Notes under the pieces: model-generated
What the model was told of the DNA's origin: nothing
What the model saw: the letters and a program-made list of their open reading frames with translations, nothing else
The model's database searches: none
DNA from: Terriglobia bacterium
Lineage (GTDB): Bacteria > Acidobacteriota > Terriglobia > Terriglobales > Acidobacteriaceae
DNA length: 64,000 nt
Assembly: GCA_020073565.1 (NCBI GenBank)
Contig: JAIQEY010000003.1
Span: 124,001-188,000, forward strand
Reading direction: 5' to 3'
Program-made: the position numbers and the translations under genes
Shown: piece by piece, positions 18,202-26,769 of the stretch
How the letters are laid out: every line of letters begins with the position of its first letter
Numbering within the stretch: the first letter of the stretch is position 1

Positions 18202-19341
18202 TTACCGATCGGCGTAGTACCCGTCGCGTGTTTGAACAGACAGATCTTTGCCTTTTGCCGTTAGCTGAATCCTGTGATATCCCTCGGCTGACTCCTGTTT
18301 ATCGGGTGTGTAGCCCAGGTTGTACTGTGTACGCAGTTCCTCAGCAATGCTGGTATAGATTTGAGCAACCGTTTCCTTCTTGGAAACTTCGAAGAGTCGT
18401 CCACCCGTTTCCTTGGAGATTCGTTCCAGAATCTTCTTTCCGTCTGTCCGTGCTTCCTGCGAAGGACGCTGCCCGCCGCCCCTTCCACCTCGTCCGCCGC
18501 CTCCGCCCGGCCAACCACCGCCGGGGTAGCCACCACCGCCACCCGGCCAACCTCCTCCCATGCCGCCGTGTCGTTGATGCTCGTACCCACCCCGGCTGGA
18601 CTGAGTGTCCTTGAACAGAATGGAGTAGACCACCGCGTCGGCGCGCTGGGCCGCTTCAATCGCGCTTTCTAACGACTTCTTGCTGCCACGATCGACGCCG
18701 TCGGAAAGAATGATGAGCGCTTTGCGCCCCTGCTGCTTCTTCATCAACTCGTCCGACGCCAGGAACACTGCATCGTAAAGCAGCGTGCCGCCACCTCGAT
18801 GCATGCCTCGCTCACCGCCGGACGGTGGCTGTCCGTTGTCATCAGATCGTTCACGATCCCGTGGCGGCGTTTGCAGGGCATCCAGTGCCTTCTGAAGTAA
18901 GTCGCGCGACGAGGTCAGGTCCTGCAGTAGTTCCACCTCTCGATCAAAGTGGACGATGAATGCCTTGTCTTTTTCTTGTGCGAGCATCTGGTCGAGAAAA
19001 CTCCGGCTCGCGTTCCGCTCTTCATCAAGCACGTTCCTTTGGCTCAGACTCGTATCCACCAGCAGACCGAGGGTCAGCGGAAGATTGGCTTCCTGCGAAA
19101 AATACTTGATCGTCTGCGGACGGCCATCTTCCTGGAGAGCAAAATCGTCTTTGGTCAGATTGCGAACGATCTGGCCGTGCTTGTCCCGCACGGTGACGGG
19201 CAAGGTCACCACCTTCACATCGACCGACAATGTTGCCGCGGCCTCTGGCCTCTCCGGCGACTGGGCAAGGAGCGGCAGGCCCGCCAACCCAACCACCAAT
19301 TCACAGACCAGAAACTTCCGCAGATAGCTAACCAATCGCAT
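18202..19341 (-). CDS. VWFA-related exported protein with glycine-rich insert
   Basis: A 379 aa secreted protein. After a signal peptide (ending near LAQSPERPEA) comes a short beta domain with VVTLPVTVRDKHGQIV and the LTKDDFALQEDG motif. The von Willebrand A domain follows (about 85-330), with the MIDAS residues in VDTSLSQ and ILSDGVDRGS. The insert at about 253-295 is almost pure G, W, P, R and Y (GGGGYPGGGWPGGGGGRGG). Proteins of this design are abundant in Acidobacteria, and their binding partners are unknown. It is divergent from the DUF5666-like gene across a 390-bp control region. Confidence 0.85.
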   Translation of the reverse strand: MRLVSYLRKFLVCELVVGLAGLPLLAQSPERPEAAATLSVDVKVVTLPVTVRDKHGQIVRNLTKDDFALQEDGRPQTIKYFSQEANLPLTLGLLVDTSLSQRNVLDEERNASRSFLDQMLAQEKDKAFIVHFDREVELLQDLTSSRDLLQKALDALQTPPRDRERSDDNGQPPSGGERGMHRGGGTLLYDAVFLASDELMKKQQGRKALIILSDGVDRGSKKSLESAIEAAQRADAVVYSILFKDTQSSRGGYEHQRHGGMGGGWPGGGGGYPGGGWPGGGGGRGGRGGGQRPSQEARTDGKKILERISKETGGRLFEVSKKETVAQIYTSIAEELRTQYNLGYTPDKQESAEGYHRIQLTAKGKDLSVQTRDGYYADR

Positions 19342-19544
19342 TCAGCCTTATCGCATACGTACTCGCAGCGTGTACGGCACCAGAAAAACTCCTGCCCAGT
19401 TGGGGAACATTACCGTGAGTCGGTACAGCAAACCTCCCAAGGCAGAGTTTACTATTGATTCAGGTTTAGGCTCTCCGGCCATCGTCTCGTCCTCACACTA
19501 TGCATGAGGGATGCCCATAGCGATTATCGAGTTGCAGCCCTTCT

Positions 19545-19585
19545 GTAAAAACTCGGTCAAACGCAGTAAAGTCTTGTAAAGTCGG
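19545..19585 (+). promoter_or_regulatory. Four GTAAA-type half-sites phased at about 10 bp
   Basis: Consecutive units GTAAAAACTCG, GTCAAACGCA, GTAAAGTCTT and GTAAAGTCGG start at 19545, 19556, 19566 and 19576. Spacing of 10-11 bp puts them on one face of the helix, as for OmpR/PhoB-family operators. The regulator is unknown. Confidence 0.5.
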
Positions 19586-19668
19586 ACCTCTGCCGAACCA
19601 CTCAACATGACCTACCGTGCATCGCAGGCTCCGGTGATCGAACACCTGAGTCCTCGATTCGCCCCAAT

Positions 19669-19697
19669 GAAACTCGAGTAAAACTTCGTAAACCCTC
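19669..19697 (+). promoter_or_regulatory. Second phased half-site cluster
   Basis: GAAACTCGA, GTAAAACTTC and GTAAACCCTC start at 19669, 19678 and 19688, the last ending about 35 nt before the ATG at 19732. The spacing and core match the upstream cluster. Confidence 0.5.
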
Positions 19698-19731
19698 GAT
19701 TGTTGCGTCTTCCGCGATGCTAGATTTAGAC

Positions 19732-20955
19732 ATGGCACAATTCTTCCAACGAAGAACGGATGCGGCTCTGATCGTTGCCGCCGCCGTTCTGAGTCTCGCC
19801 GGTCTTTGCCGCGCTCAGGCCAAGCCCGCCACAACTAGAGACACTCAGGTCGCGCGTGCCGTCGGCACGATCAAGAACACCCAGCGCGATTCGATCACGG
19901 TGGTCCCCGACTCGGGCGGCGAAATCACTGCCACCCTGGCCCCTTCCACAAAGATCCTGCGCGTGCCGCCCGGGGAAAAAGATCTGAAGAATGCTGTCCC
20001 TCTCCCCGCGCAAGATTTGAAGCCGGGAGATCGTGTATTGGTGCGCGGACAGGCTTCCGCGGACGGCCATTCCATCGCCGCTCTCGCGGTCATCGTCATG
20101 AAGCAAGGCGATCTGTCAGCGAAGCAACAGCACGAGCGCGAAGACTGGCAAAAACGCGGGGTCGGCGGCCTGGTGAGTGCAGTCGATCCGGCCAACGGCA
20201 CGATCACGATCTCATCCGGCGGACTCGGCGCGACCCACGATATCGCCGTCCACACCACAAAAAGCACGGTCTGTCGCCGCTACGCGCCCAATTCTGTGAA
20301 GTTCGATGATGCGAAACTGTCACCCCTCGATCAGATCAAGCCCGGAGATCAGCTGCGTGCGCGCGGCACACGCAACCCGGATGGCAGTGAACTGACGGCC
20401 GAAGAAATCGTCTCCGGATCGTTTCGTAACATTGCAGGAGCCATCTCGGCCATCGACACGGCATCCAACACAATGACCGTGAAGGACACCATTGGCAAAG
20501 CGCCAGTCGTAGTAAAGGTCTCGGCCGATTCGCAGCTGAAAAAGTTGCCGCAAGAATTTGCGCAGCGGATCGCCTTGCGCTTGAAAGCCAACGCCGGCGG
20601 AAATGGCGATCAGGGCGGCGGGCCTCCGTCCTCCACAGCATCGATGGGAGGCGCCCCGGCGGGCCCAGGCTCACAGATGTCCCGCGGTGCGGGTGCACCG
20701 CAGAACGGCAACGGTCCGCCGGATTTGCAGAGATTTCTAGGCCGGCTGCCCAATAGCAGTCTCGCCGATCTGCAAAAAGGTGATGTGGTCATGATCGTCT
20801 CCACGCAGGGGGAGGATGCGGGAACCGTTACTGCGATCACCCTGCTCTCGGGTGTCGAGCCCATTCTGACGGCAGCGCCGAGTCGAGCCGCATCCACGCT
20901 TCTTTCACCGTGGTCGCTCGGCGCCCCCAGTGGCGAAGGTGAAGCCGCCCAGTAA
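19732..20955 (+). CDS. Exported DUF5666-like repeat protein with glycine-rich tail
   Basis: A 407 aa secreted protein. The signal peptide (RRTDAALIVAAAVLSLAGLCRAQA) is followed by three or more repeats of a small beta domain around phrases such as VGTIKNTQRDSITVVPDSGGEI, VSAVDPANGTITISSGGLG and ISAIDTASNTMTVKD. These resemble DUF5666 units, which are OB-like. LKPGDRVLVRGQA and IKPGDQLRARGT close the units. The segment at about 289-333 is G/P/A/S rich. The start at 19732 removes five residues encoded by an upstream in-frame ATG. It lies 48 nt before the TonB-dependent receptor and is likely cotranscribed with it. Function unknown. Confidence 0.8.
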   Translation: MAQFFQRRTDAALIVAAAVLSLAGLCRAQAKPATTRDTQVARAVGTIKNTQRDSITVVPDSGGEITATLAPSTKILRVPPGEKDLKNAVPLPAQDLKPGDRVLVRGQASADGHSIAALAVIVMKQGDLSAKQQHEREDWQKRGVGGLVSAVDPANGTITISSGGLGATHDIAVHTTKSTVCRRYAPNSVKFDDAKLSPLDQIKPGDQLRARGTRNPDGSELTAEEIVSGSFRNIAGAISAIDTASNTMTVKDTIGKAPVVVKVSADSQLKKLPQEFAQRIALRLKANAGGNGDQGGGPPSSTASMGGAPAGPGSQMSRGAGAPQNGNGPPDLQRFLGRLPNSSLADLQKGDVVMIVSTQGEDAGTVTAITLLSGVEPILTAAPSRAASTLLSPWSLGAPSGEGEAAQ

Positions 20956-21003
20956 TTTGGTAATTTCTGTTCGATGATCTGCCTGGAATGAAAGGGTGTA
21001 AGT

Positions 21004-23847
21004 TTGAAGTTTTCGTCATTCATCTTGTTGGTGGTTCTGATCGCTCTCTCCGCCTCCGCCCTGGCGCAGGCGCCGACCGCATCCTTGCGCGGGCAGGTCA
21101 CTGATCCCTCGGGCGCTGTCGTCACCAATGCCACTGTGTCCATCGTTGTGAACGGAGTTCCGACGCATTCGGCCGCAACCAACCGCAGCGGCGTCTACGA
21201 AATTGGGAATCTGGCGCCCGGCAAATACACGGTCACTGCCAACGCACAAGGATTCGCCACCTTTGTGCAGACCGACGTGGAAGTAGCCGCCGGCCAGACC
21301 TCGCAGCTCAACATCGCGCTCGAGATCAGTGTCGAGAAGGAAAGAGTCAACGTCGAGGAGCAGACCCCGCAAGTCGACGTCAACCCCGCCAGCAATGCCA
21401 GCGCCATCGTGCTCAGCGGAAAAGATCTTGAAGCGCTCCCCGACGATCCCGATGAATTACAGCAAGACCTGGCGGCACTCGCCGGCCCCTCCGCCGGGCC
21501 CAACGGCGGGCAGATTTACATCGATGGATTCACTGCGGGACAACTGCCGCCGAAAGAATCGATTCGTGAGATCCGCATCAATCAGAATCCTTTTTCCGCG
21601 GAATACGACAAACTCGGCTACGGGCGAATCGAAGTCTTCACCAAGCCGGGCACGGACAAGTTTCATGGACAGGTTTCAGTCGTGGGGAACAGCTCGGGAC
21701 TAAACAGCCGCAATCCTTTCCTCCAGGTCGATCCGGTCACTCACACCGATCCCTTCCAGCCCTACGACTCGGTGATCTATATGGGGAATATCGGCGGGCC
21801 GATCAACAAGAAGGCGTCGTTCTTCTTCGACGTGCAGCGGCGCAACATTGACGAAGTCGCAGTCGTAAACGCGCCCACGCTGGGCCTGAGCGAGAGCGTG
21901 CCTAACCCGCGGACGCGCACCAACATCGCTCCGCGCCTCGACTACCAGGTCAGCCCAACCAATACGCTCACGGCCCGCTACCAGTTTTTCCGCGACACAC
22001 AGGACAACGCCGGCATCGGGGGAACCGCGCTGGCGGAGGCTGGCTACGACACCACATCCACCGAACATACCCTACAGATCAGCGACACACAGATCCTGGG
22101 AATGAAGGCAGTCAATGAGACCCGCTTCCAGTACCTGCGCGAGAATAGCCAGCAGACTCCGTTGAGCACGGCGATCGGCATCAACGTCTTTGGGAGTTTT
22201 ACAGGTGGAGGCAGCGGCGCGGGAGCAGAGACCGACCACCAGGACCATTACGAACTACAGAATTACACTTCGGTAGCGCTGGGCAAGCACTTCGTGAAAT
22301 TTGGCGGGCGCGTGCGGGCAGTGCATGAAATCAGTGTGTCCACCGCTGGATTCAATGGCACCTATACCTTCTCGGATCTCGCGAACTACAACAGCGGCAC
22401 TCCGAGCCAGTTTTCCATCAATGCAACACCGAGCGGAGCGGCGGCCAGCGTGCCCGTCACGATGGTGGACGCGGGACTGTATTTGCAGGACGACTGGAAG
22501 GTGCGTCCGAACTTTACTCTGAGTGGCGGGCTGCGCTTTGAAACCCAGAACGCGATCCACGATCATGCGGACTGGGCCCCTCGCGTCGGTTTTGCCTGGG
22601 GGATCGGCGGAGGTGGAAAGAGCGCACCGAAAACCGTATTGCGCGGCGGCTTCGGCATTTTCTACGACCGGTTCGCCGAGGACCTGATTCTGAATGCGGA
22701 CCGCCAGAACGGCGTGATACAGCAACGATACGTCGTGTCCGATCCGCCTTATCCGACCCCGCCGCCGGTGAACACATTGCCCGCCACGACCCAGGTGATC
22801 TACCAGATCAATTCCCGGCTGCAAGCGCCTTACATCCTGCAGACCGCCTTCAGCCTGGAACGCCAGGTCACCAAGATCGCGAATGTTACGGTTTCGTATC
22901 TGAATGCGCGCGGCGTGCATCAGTTTGCGTCCCTGAACGTGAACGCCCCGCCGCCGGGCACCCCGTTCTCGTCGGGGCCTCCTCCGGACCCGACTGCCGG
23001 TCCCATCTACCAGTACGTTTCGGATGGAGTCCTCCGGCAGAACCAGTTGATCACCAACTTCAATATCAGAGCTGGGACCAAGCTGTCCCTCTTCGGCTAC
23101 TACAGCCTGAACTACGCGAACAGCGACACCTCTGGCGCTTCAAGCTTCCCGACGAATCAGTATGACTTGGGCGGGGATTACGGACGAGCTTCGTTTGATG
23201 TAAGGAATCGTGTGTTTATGGGAGGTACGGTCGGACTGCCGCATGGGTTTCGCGTGAGTCCATTTATGATTTTCACTTCCGGCTCGCCCTACAACGTCAC
23301 CGTGGGCCAGGACCTGAGCAACGATTCCCTTTTCAATGACCGACCCGCATTCGGCAGCAATCCTCCGGATGCATGCCCGTTTCCGACGGCTGCCGCTTGC
23401 GCTCACTACGTTATCCCGACCAGTGCCTACGTTCCGATTCCCATCAACTATCTGACGGGGCCGTCCCACTTCACGTTTAACCTGCGGCTGGCGAAGACGT
23501 TCGGGTTCGGACCGGAAGTTGGTGGAAAGAACGGCGCACAGCCGGGCGGCGGCCCAGGGGGCGGCAGGCCTGGCGGCGGTGGCCCGCGCGGCGGGGGCGG
23601 TGGAGGAGGCGGCTTCGGACGCGGACCCGGCGGTGGGTTCGGGGGGATGGGGCCGGCAACCAACCGACGCTACAACCTGACGTTCAGCGTCAATGCACGG
23701 AACGTTCTGAACAGGGTGAACGCGGCAACGCCCGTGGGAGTCCTAAGCTCACCCAATTTTGGACAGTCGATTGCATTGGCCGGCGGTCCATTCTCGAGCG
23801 CAGCGGCGAATCGCAAAATCGAATTGCAGGCGATGTTCAGCTTTTAG
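21004..23847 (+). CDS. TonB-dependent receptor with carboxypeptidase regulatory-like domain (Oar-like)
   Basis: Outer-membrane receptor of 947 aa. The signal peptide ends near SALAQAPTA. A carboxypeptidase-like beta-sandwich (about 27-105, with LRGQVTDPSGAVVTNATVSI and NLAPGKYTVTA) comes first. A plug-like domain (INQNPFSAEYDKLGYGRIEVFTK) and a long barrel ending in MFSF follow. A 45-residue G/P/R-rich loop lies near 839-885. The start is TTG with AAAGGG about 8 nt upstream. Relatives move large or complex ligands across the outer membrane; the ligand is not predictable. The adjacent FucP-like carrier is on the opposite strand. Confidence 0.92.
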   Translation: MKFSSFILLVVLIALSASALAQAPTASLRGQVTDPSGAVVTNATVSIVVNGVPTHSAATNRSGVYEIGNLAPGKYTVTANAQGFATFVQTDVEVAAGQTSQLNIALEISVEKERVNVEEQTPQVDVNPASNASAIVLSGKDLEALPDDPDELQQDLAALAGPSAGPNGGQIYIDGFTAGQLPPKESIREIRINQNPFSAEYDKLGYGRIEVFTKPGTDKFHGQVSVVGNSSGLNSRNPFLQVDPVTHTDPFQPYDSVIYMGNIGGPINKKASFFFDVQRRNIDEVAVVNAPTLGLSESVPNPRTRTNIAPRLDYQVSPTNTLTARYQFFRDTQDNAGIGGTALAEAGYDTTSTEHTLQISDTQILGMKAVNETRFQYLRENSQQTPLSTAIGINVFGSFTGGGSGAGAETDHQDHYELQNYTSVALGKHFVKFGGRVRAVHEISVSTAGFNGTYTFSDLANYNSGTPSQFSINATPSGAAASVPVTMVDAGLYLQDDWKVRPNFTLSGGLRFETQNAIHDHADWAPRVGFAWGIGGGGKSAPKTVLRGGFGIFYDRFAEDLILNADRQNGVIQQRYVVSDPPYPTPPPVNTLPATTQVIYQINSRLQAPYILQTAFSLERQVTKIANVTVSYLNARGVHQFASLNVNAPPPGTPFSSGPPPDPTAGPIYQYVSDGVLRQNQLITNFNIRAGTKLSLFGYYSLNYANSDTSGASSFPTNQYDLGGDYGRASFDVRNRVFMGGTVGLPHGFRVSPFMIFTSGSPYNVTVGQDLSNDSLFNDRPAFGSNPPDACPFPTAAACAHYVIPTSAYVPIPINYLTGPSHFTFNLRLAKTFGFGPEVGGKNGAQPGGGPGGGRPGGGGPRGGGGGGGGFGRGPGGGFGGMGPATNRRYNLTFSVNARNVLNRVNAATPVGVLSSPNFGQSIALAGGPFSSAAANRKIELQAMFSF

Positions 23848-23906
23848 CGCGAGAAGTCGGACCTGCTCAGCCCACAGACGCCGCCAACATTGATGGCTCT
23901 TGTGTG

Positions 23907-25274
23907 CTACGCCTTGGCGGAGCGTTCGCTGTTCGGTTTCGATCCGCTGACAGCGAAGAATAGGATGTACAGATAGCAGAGCGCGGCGATGATCAAGGCG
24001 TACTGAATTCCCTGGCCCCAGCTCGTCTCTCCCTGGATCATCGCCGGATAATAGTGATGGTTAATGAGATCGCCAGCTTGGCCAACGAGCCACGGAATCA
24101 CTGCGCCACCCACAATTGCCATATTCATGATGCCCGAAGCGTCCCCGGTGAGCGGCCCCAGTTCGGCGATTCCCATGGTAAAGATACAGGGGAACATGAT
24201 CGAGTTAAATAGACCGACGGTCAGAATCGTCCACATCGCTACGTGTCCGGTCGTAAGTACAGAAACAGTGACGAGCAAACCGGCGCAGATCGCGCTGATC
24301 GCGAGCAGTTTCCCCGGTTTGATCTTCTGCAAGAGTGCCGACCCGATGAATCGGCCAATCATCGCACCCATCCAATACAGAGAGATGTACCGGGCCGCCA
24401 ATCCCAGGGCCGCATGATAGCGCGCGGCTGCATCCGGGATGGTAGCGGGAGATATCAGGTGGCCAATATTGTCCAGTGCCAAGTAATTGGCAATCGAACT
24501 CCCAATCGCGACTTCGCCGCCCACATACACGAAAATCCCAATTGCACCGAAAATTAGATTTGGGTGTTTCCAGACCGAATCTTCGAGCTTCACGCCGATG
24601 TGGTGCTCTGCGGCCTCCATCTTGGGCAGTTTGAAAAATGCGATTGCGACCGCCATCAGCAGTAGCACAATAGCAAAGAAATATACATAGAGCTTAACCA
24701 CCGCATCCCCTTCCTGGGAGGCGCTTTGAGTTATGGCCGAAGTTGTCGTTCTGAGAATCAGGTGAGCGCCGATCCAGGGAAAAATAGTTGTCCCAAAAGA
24801 ATTGAACGCCTGCGACAGGTTCAAACGGCTTGAAGCGGTCCGAGCCGGCCCCAATACCGCGACATAGGGATTGGCCGCGACCTGTAGGACAGTGATTCCG
24901 GTCGCCAAAATGATGAGAGCGGCGAGAAAGAACGGGAACGATGGAAGTTTCGCTGCAGGGTAGAAGGCAAGACATGCTACAACCATCGTCATCAGTCCCA
25001 CGAGTATGGCTCGCTTGTAGCCGATCCAATCAATGATTTTGGCCGCCGGAATCGAGAAGATGAAATAGGCCGAGAAGAACGCAGTTTGAATCAGCATGCT
25101 GGCGGCGAGTTTAATCTTGAAGACGTGCTGGACGTACGGGATCAACACATCGTTGAGCGAGGTGAGTGAACCCCAAATGAAAAACAGGGTCGTAAGCACC
25201 GTCAGTGCAGCTCTGTAGGAATAGCCCGTATCGGCTGTCGAAACATCGTGGGATGGGACGTTAACGCTCTGCAT
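23907..25274 (-). CDS. FucP-like sugar:proton symporter (MFS)
   Basis: Inner-membrane carrier of 455 aa with about 12 helices. The opening FFIWGSLTSLNDVLIPYVQ matches the L-fucose/glucose permease family, as do PAAKIIDWIGYKRAILVG and VAANPYVAVLGP. The ATG at 25274 is chosen because the helices begin directly after it; the frame is open further up but that part is crossed by a repeat. The likely substrate is a monosaccharide such as glucose, galactose, fucose or N-acetylglucosamine. The 28-bp inverted repeat upstream separates it from fahA. Confidence 0.88.
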   Translation of the reverse strand: MQSVNVPSHDVSTADTGYSYRAALTVLTTLFFIWGSLTSLNDVLIPYVQHVFKIKLAASMLIQTAFFSAYFIFSIPAAKIIDWIGYKRAILVGLMTMVVACLAFYPAAKLPSFPFFLAALIILATGITVLQVAANPYVAVLGPARTASSRLNLSQAFNSFGTTIFPWIGAHLILRTTTSAITQSASQEGDAVVKLYVYFFAIVLLLMAVAIAFFKLPKMEAAEHHIGVKLEDSVWKHPNLIFGAIGIFVYVGGEVAIGSSIANYLALDNIGHLISPATIPDAAARYHAALGLAARYISLYWMGAMIGRFIGSALLQKIKPGKLLAISAICAGLLVTVSVLTTGHVAMWTILTVGLFNSIMFPCIFTMGIAELGPLTGDASGIMNMAIVGGAVIPWLVGQAGDLINHHYYPAMIQGETSWGQGIQYALIIAALCYLYILFFAVSGSKPNSERSAKA

Positions 25275-25352
25275 CGACCTCTTTCCTCCGAACAAGACTA
25301 CCCGTTGCTCGCCCAATTTCCTAATGGAACCGGAAGATCGTGCTGATTTTCG

Positions 25353-25422
25353 TTCGTGTACCCTTGTGTCCCTGGTGGTTAAGAAAAAAGCTGGAACCAC
25401 CAAGGACACAAGGGTACACGAA
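25353..25422. repeat. 28-bp near-perfect inverted repeat
   Basis: Arms 25353-25380 and 25395-25422 (left arm opens TTCGTGTACCCTTGTGTCC) pair with a single mismatch around a 14-nt A-rich loop. It starts 7 nt after the fahA stop codon and precedes the FucP-like gene. It belongs to the CCTTGTGTCC/GGTGGTT class also seen at 4413-4526 and could act as a terminator or attenuator. Confidence 0.8.
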
Positions 25423-25428
25423 GGTTGA

Positions 25429-26769
25429 TCAGACCGTGCGCTGCGCCGCCTTTGCCGGCGACACCACTCCGCTGCACTTCCCCAGCCCGATCCGCCGGAA
25501 ACCATCGCGCTCGCAGAATCCGCGTAGCACCACTTCGTCGCCATCTTCCAGAAATTTCCGCTGCTCACCGGTCGGCAGCGAAATTGGATACTTACCGCGC
25601 GACGTCAGCTCCAGCAAGCACCCGCGCGCATCCTTGGCCGCACCGGACACAGTTCCACTCGCCAGCAAATCACCCGGCCGCAGATTGCAGCCATTGCTCG
25701 CGTGATGCGTCAGCATCTGCGCCATCGTCCAGTACAGATCGCGAAAATTGCTTCGGCTCAAACACGCAGGCGCCATCCCGGCTTCCCTCATCCGCGCAGA
25801 CGACAGGAAAACTTCCAGTCGCACATCAAGGCCCCCGTACTCCTGATCGCTCGGGTCAAGAAGATACGGCAACGGGGCCGGATCGTTCTCCGCGCGGGCA
25901 AAGGCTCGCGTCCGAAACGGAGCCAGCGCCTCCATCGTGACTACCCACGGCGACAACGATGTCGCAAAACTCTTGGCCAGAAACGGCCCCAGCGGCTGAT
26001 ATTCCCAGGCCTGCATATCGCGCGCCGACCAGTCATTCACCAGGCAAACACCAAAGGCGTGCTCTTCAGCCGCGCTGATGGCGATCGCTTCGCCCAAGGG
26101 GTTACCTACACTCACAAAGAGGCCCACTTCCAATTCGTAGTCCAGCGCTTTGCTCGGTCCAAAACGCGGTTCTGCATCACCGTCGCGCGTCTGGCCGCAC
26201 GGCCGTCGCACCGCAGTCTCACTCGCAACCAAAGACGATGCTCGCCCGTGATAGCCGATTGGAATGTATTTGTAATTCGGCAGCAGAGGATGGTCCGGCC
26301 GAAACAGTTTCCCAACATTGGTGGCATGGAAAATGGACGCGTAGAAATCCGTGTAGTCGCCAACCACCGCTGGCAGCAGCATCTGAGCTTCGGCTTGGCG
26401 CACGAGGTGGCGCGAAGCAGCCTGGCGATCCGTAGTCGGAGCATCCTTGCGCAGCAGGGCATGCAGGCGTCGCCGCAGAGCGCGCCGCGGTGCCGGCCCC
26501 AGCGCCATCAACGCATTCAGCGAGTCAGATCGACACGCATTGCCCGCGTGCTCTACGTCATCTTCGGCAAGCAGTCCCTCGTTTATCAGGGCGCCGAGGT
26601 CACCGATGGAATCTCCGATCGCAACTCCTACTCGCGCTGATCCCGAACCAGCCGTGCGAAAGACTCCGAACGGCAGATTCTGAATCGGAAAGTCTGTCTC
26701 CCCAACATTGGCCGATTCCACCCAACTCTGCGCGGCGGGGTCATGTGTCTCGTCGAGGATTGGTTTCAT
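25429..26769 (-). CDS. fahA: Fumarylacetoacetase
   Basis: Last enzyme of tyrosine and homogentisate breakdown, cleaving fumarylacetoacetate to fumarate and acetoacetate. At 446 aa it fits the eukaryote-like FAH class. The N-terminal SH3-like domain has IQNLPFGVF. The active site lies in VGDYTDFYASIFHATNVG and YKYIPIGYHGRASS (metal aspartate and catalytic histidine region). ELEVGLFVS, VCLVNDWSARDMQAWEYQPLGPFLAKSF and ASGTVSG complete the metal site. Its start overlaps the upstream gene by 4 nt (ATGA), so the two are translationally coupled. It is the terminal gene of the hppD-hmgA operon. Confidence 0.96.
   Translation of the reverse strand: MKPILDETHDPAAQSWVESANVGETDFPIQNLPFGVFRTAGSGSARVGVAIGDSIGDLGALINEGLLAEDDVEHAGNACRSDSLNALMALGPAPRRALRRRLHALLRKDAPTTDRQAASRHLVRQAEAQMLLPAVVGDYTDFYASIFHATNVGKLFRPDHPLLPNYKYIPIGYHGRASSLVASETAVRRPCGQTRDGDAEPRFGPSKALDYELEVGLFVSVGNPLGEAIAISAAEEHAFGVCLVNDWSARDMQAWEYQPLGPFLAKSFATSLSPWVVTMEALAPFRTRAFARAENDPAPLPYLLDPSDQEYGGLDVRLEVFLSSARMREAGMAPACLSRSNFRDLYWTMAQMLTHHASNGCNLRPGDLLASGTVSGAAKDARGCLLELTSRGKYPISLPTGEQRKFLEDGDEVVLRGFCERDGFRRIGLGKCSGVVSPAKAAQRTV

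Larger units (their letters stand above)
19342..19731. promoter_or_regulatory. Divergent control region between VWA and DUF5666-like genes
   Basis: 390 bp without a credible gene, presumably holding both promoters. Two clusters of GTAAA half-sites phased at about 10 bp lie within it (listed separately). CCTCGATT occurs on both sides of the second cluster. Confidence 0.55.

Noticed and set aside
13319-19731. The orphan response regulator as proven regulator of the GTAAA arrays
   Set aside because: Only the operator geometry is suggestive; nothing in the sequence connects the two loci.
23520-23660. Frameshift in the TonB-dependent receptor at the poly-glycine stretch
   Set aside because: The frame continues into a proper barrel end (MFSF), so the glycine-rich loop is in frame and real.
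25275-25568. N-terminal extension of the FucP-like carrier
   Set aside because: It would be translated across the 28-bp inverted repeat and the end of fahA and has no family match; ATG at 25274 gives the normal length.
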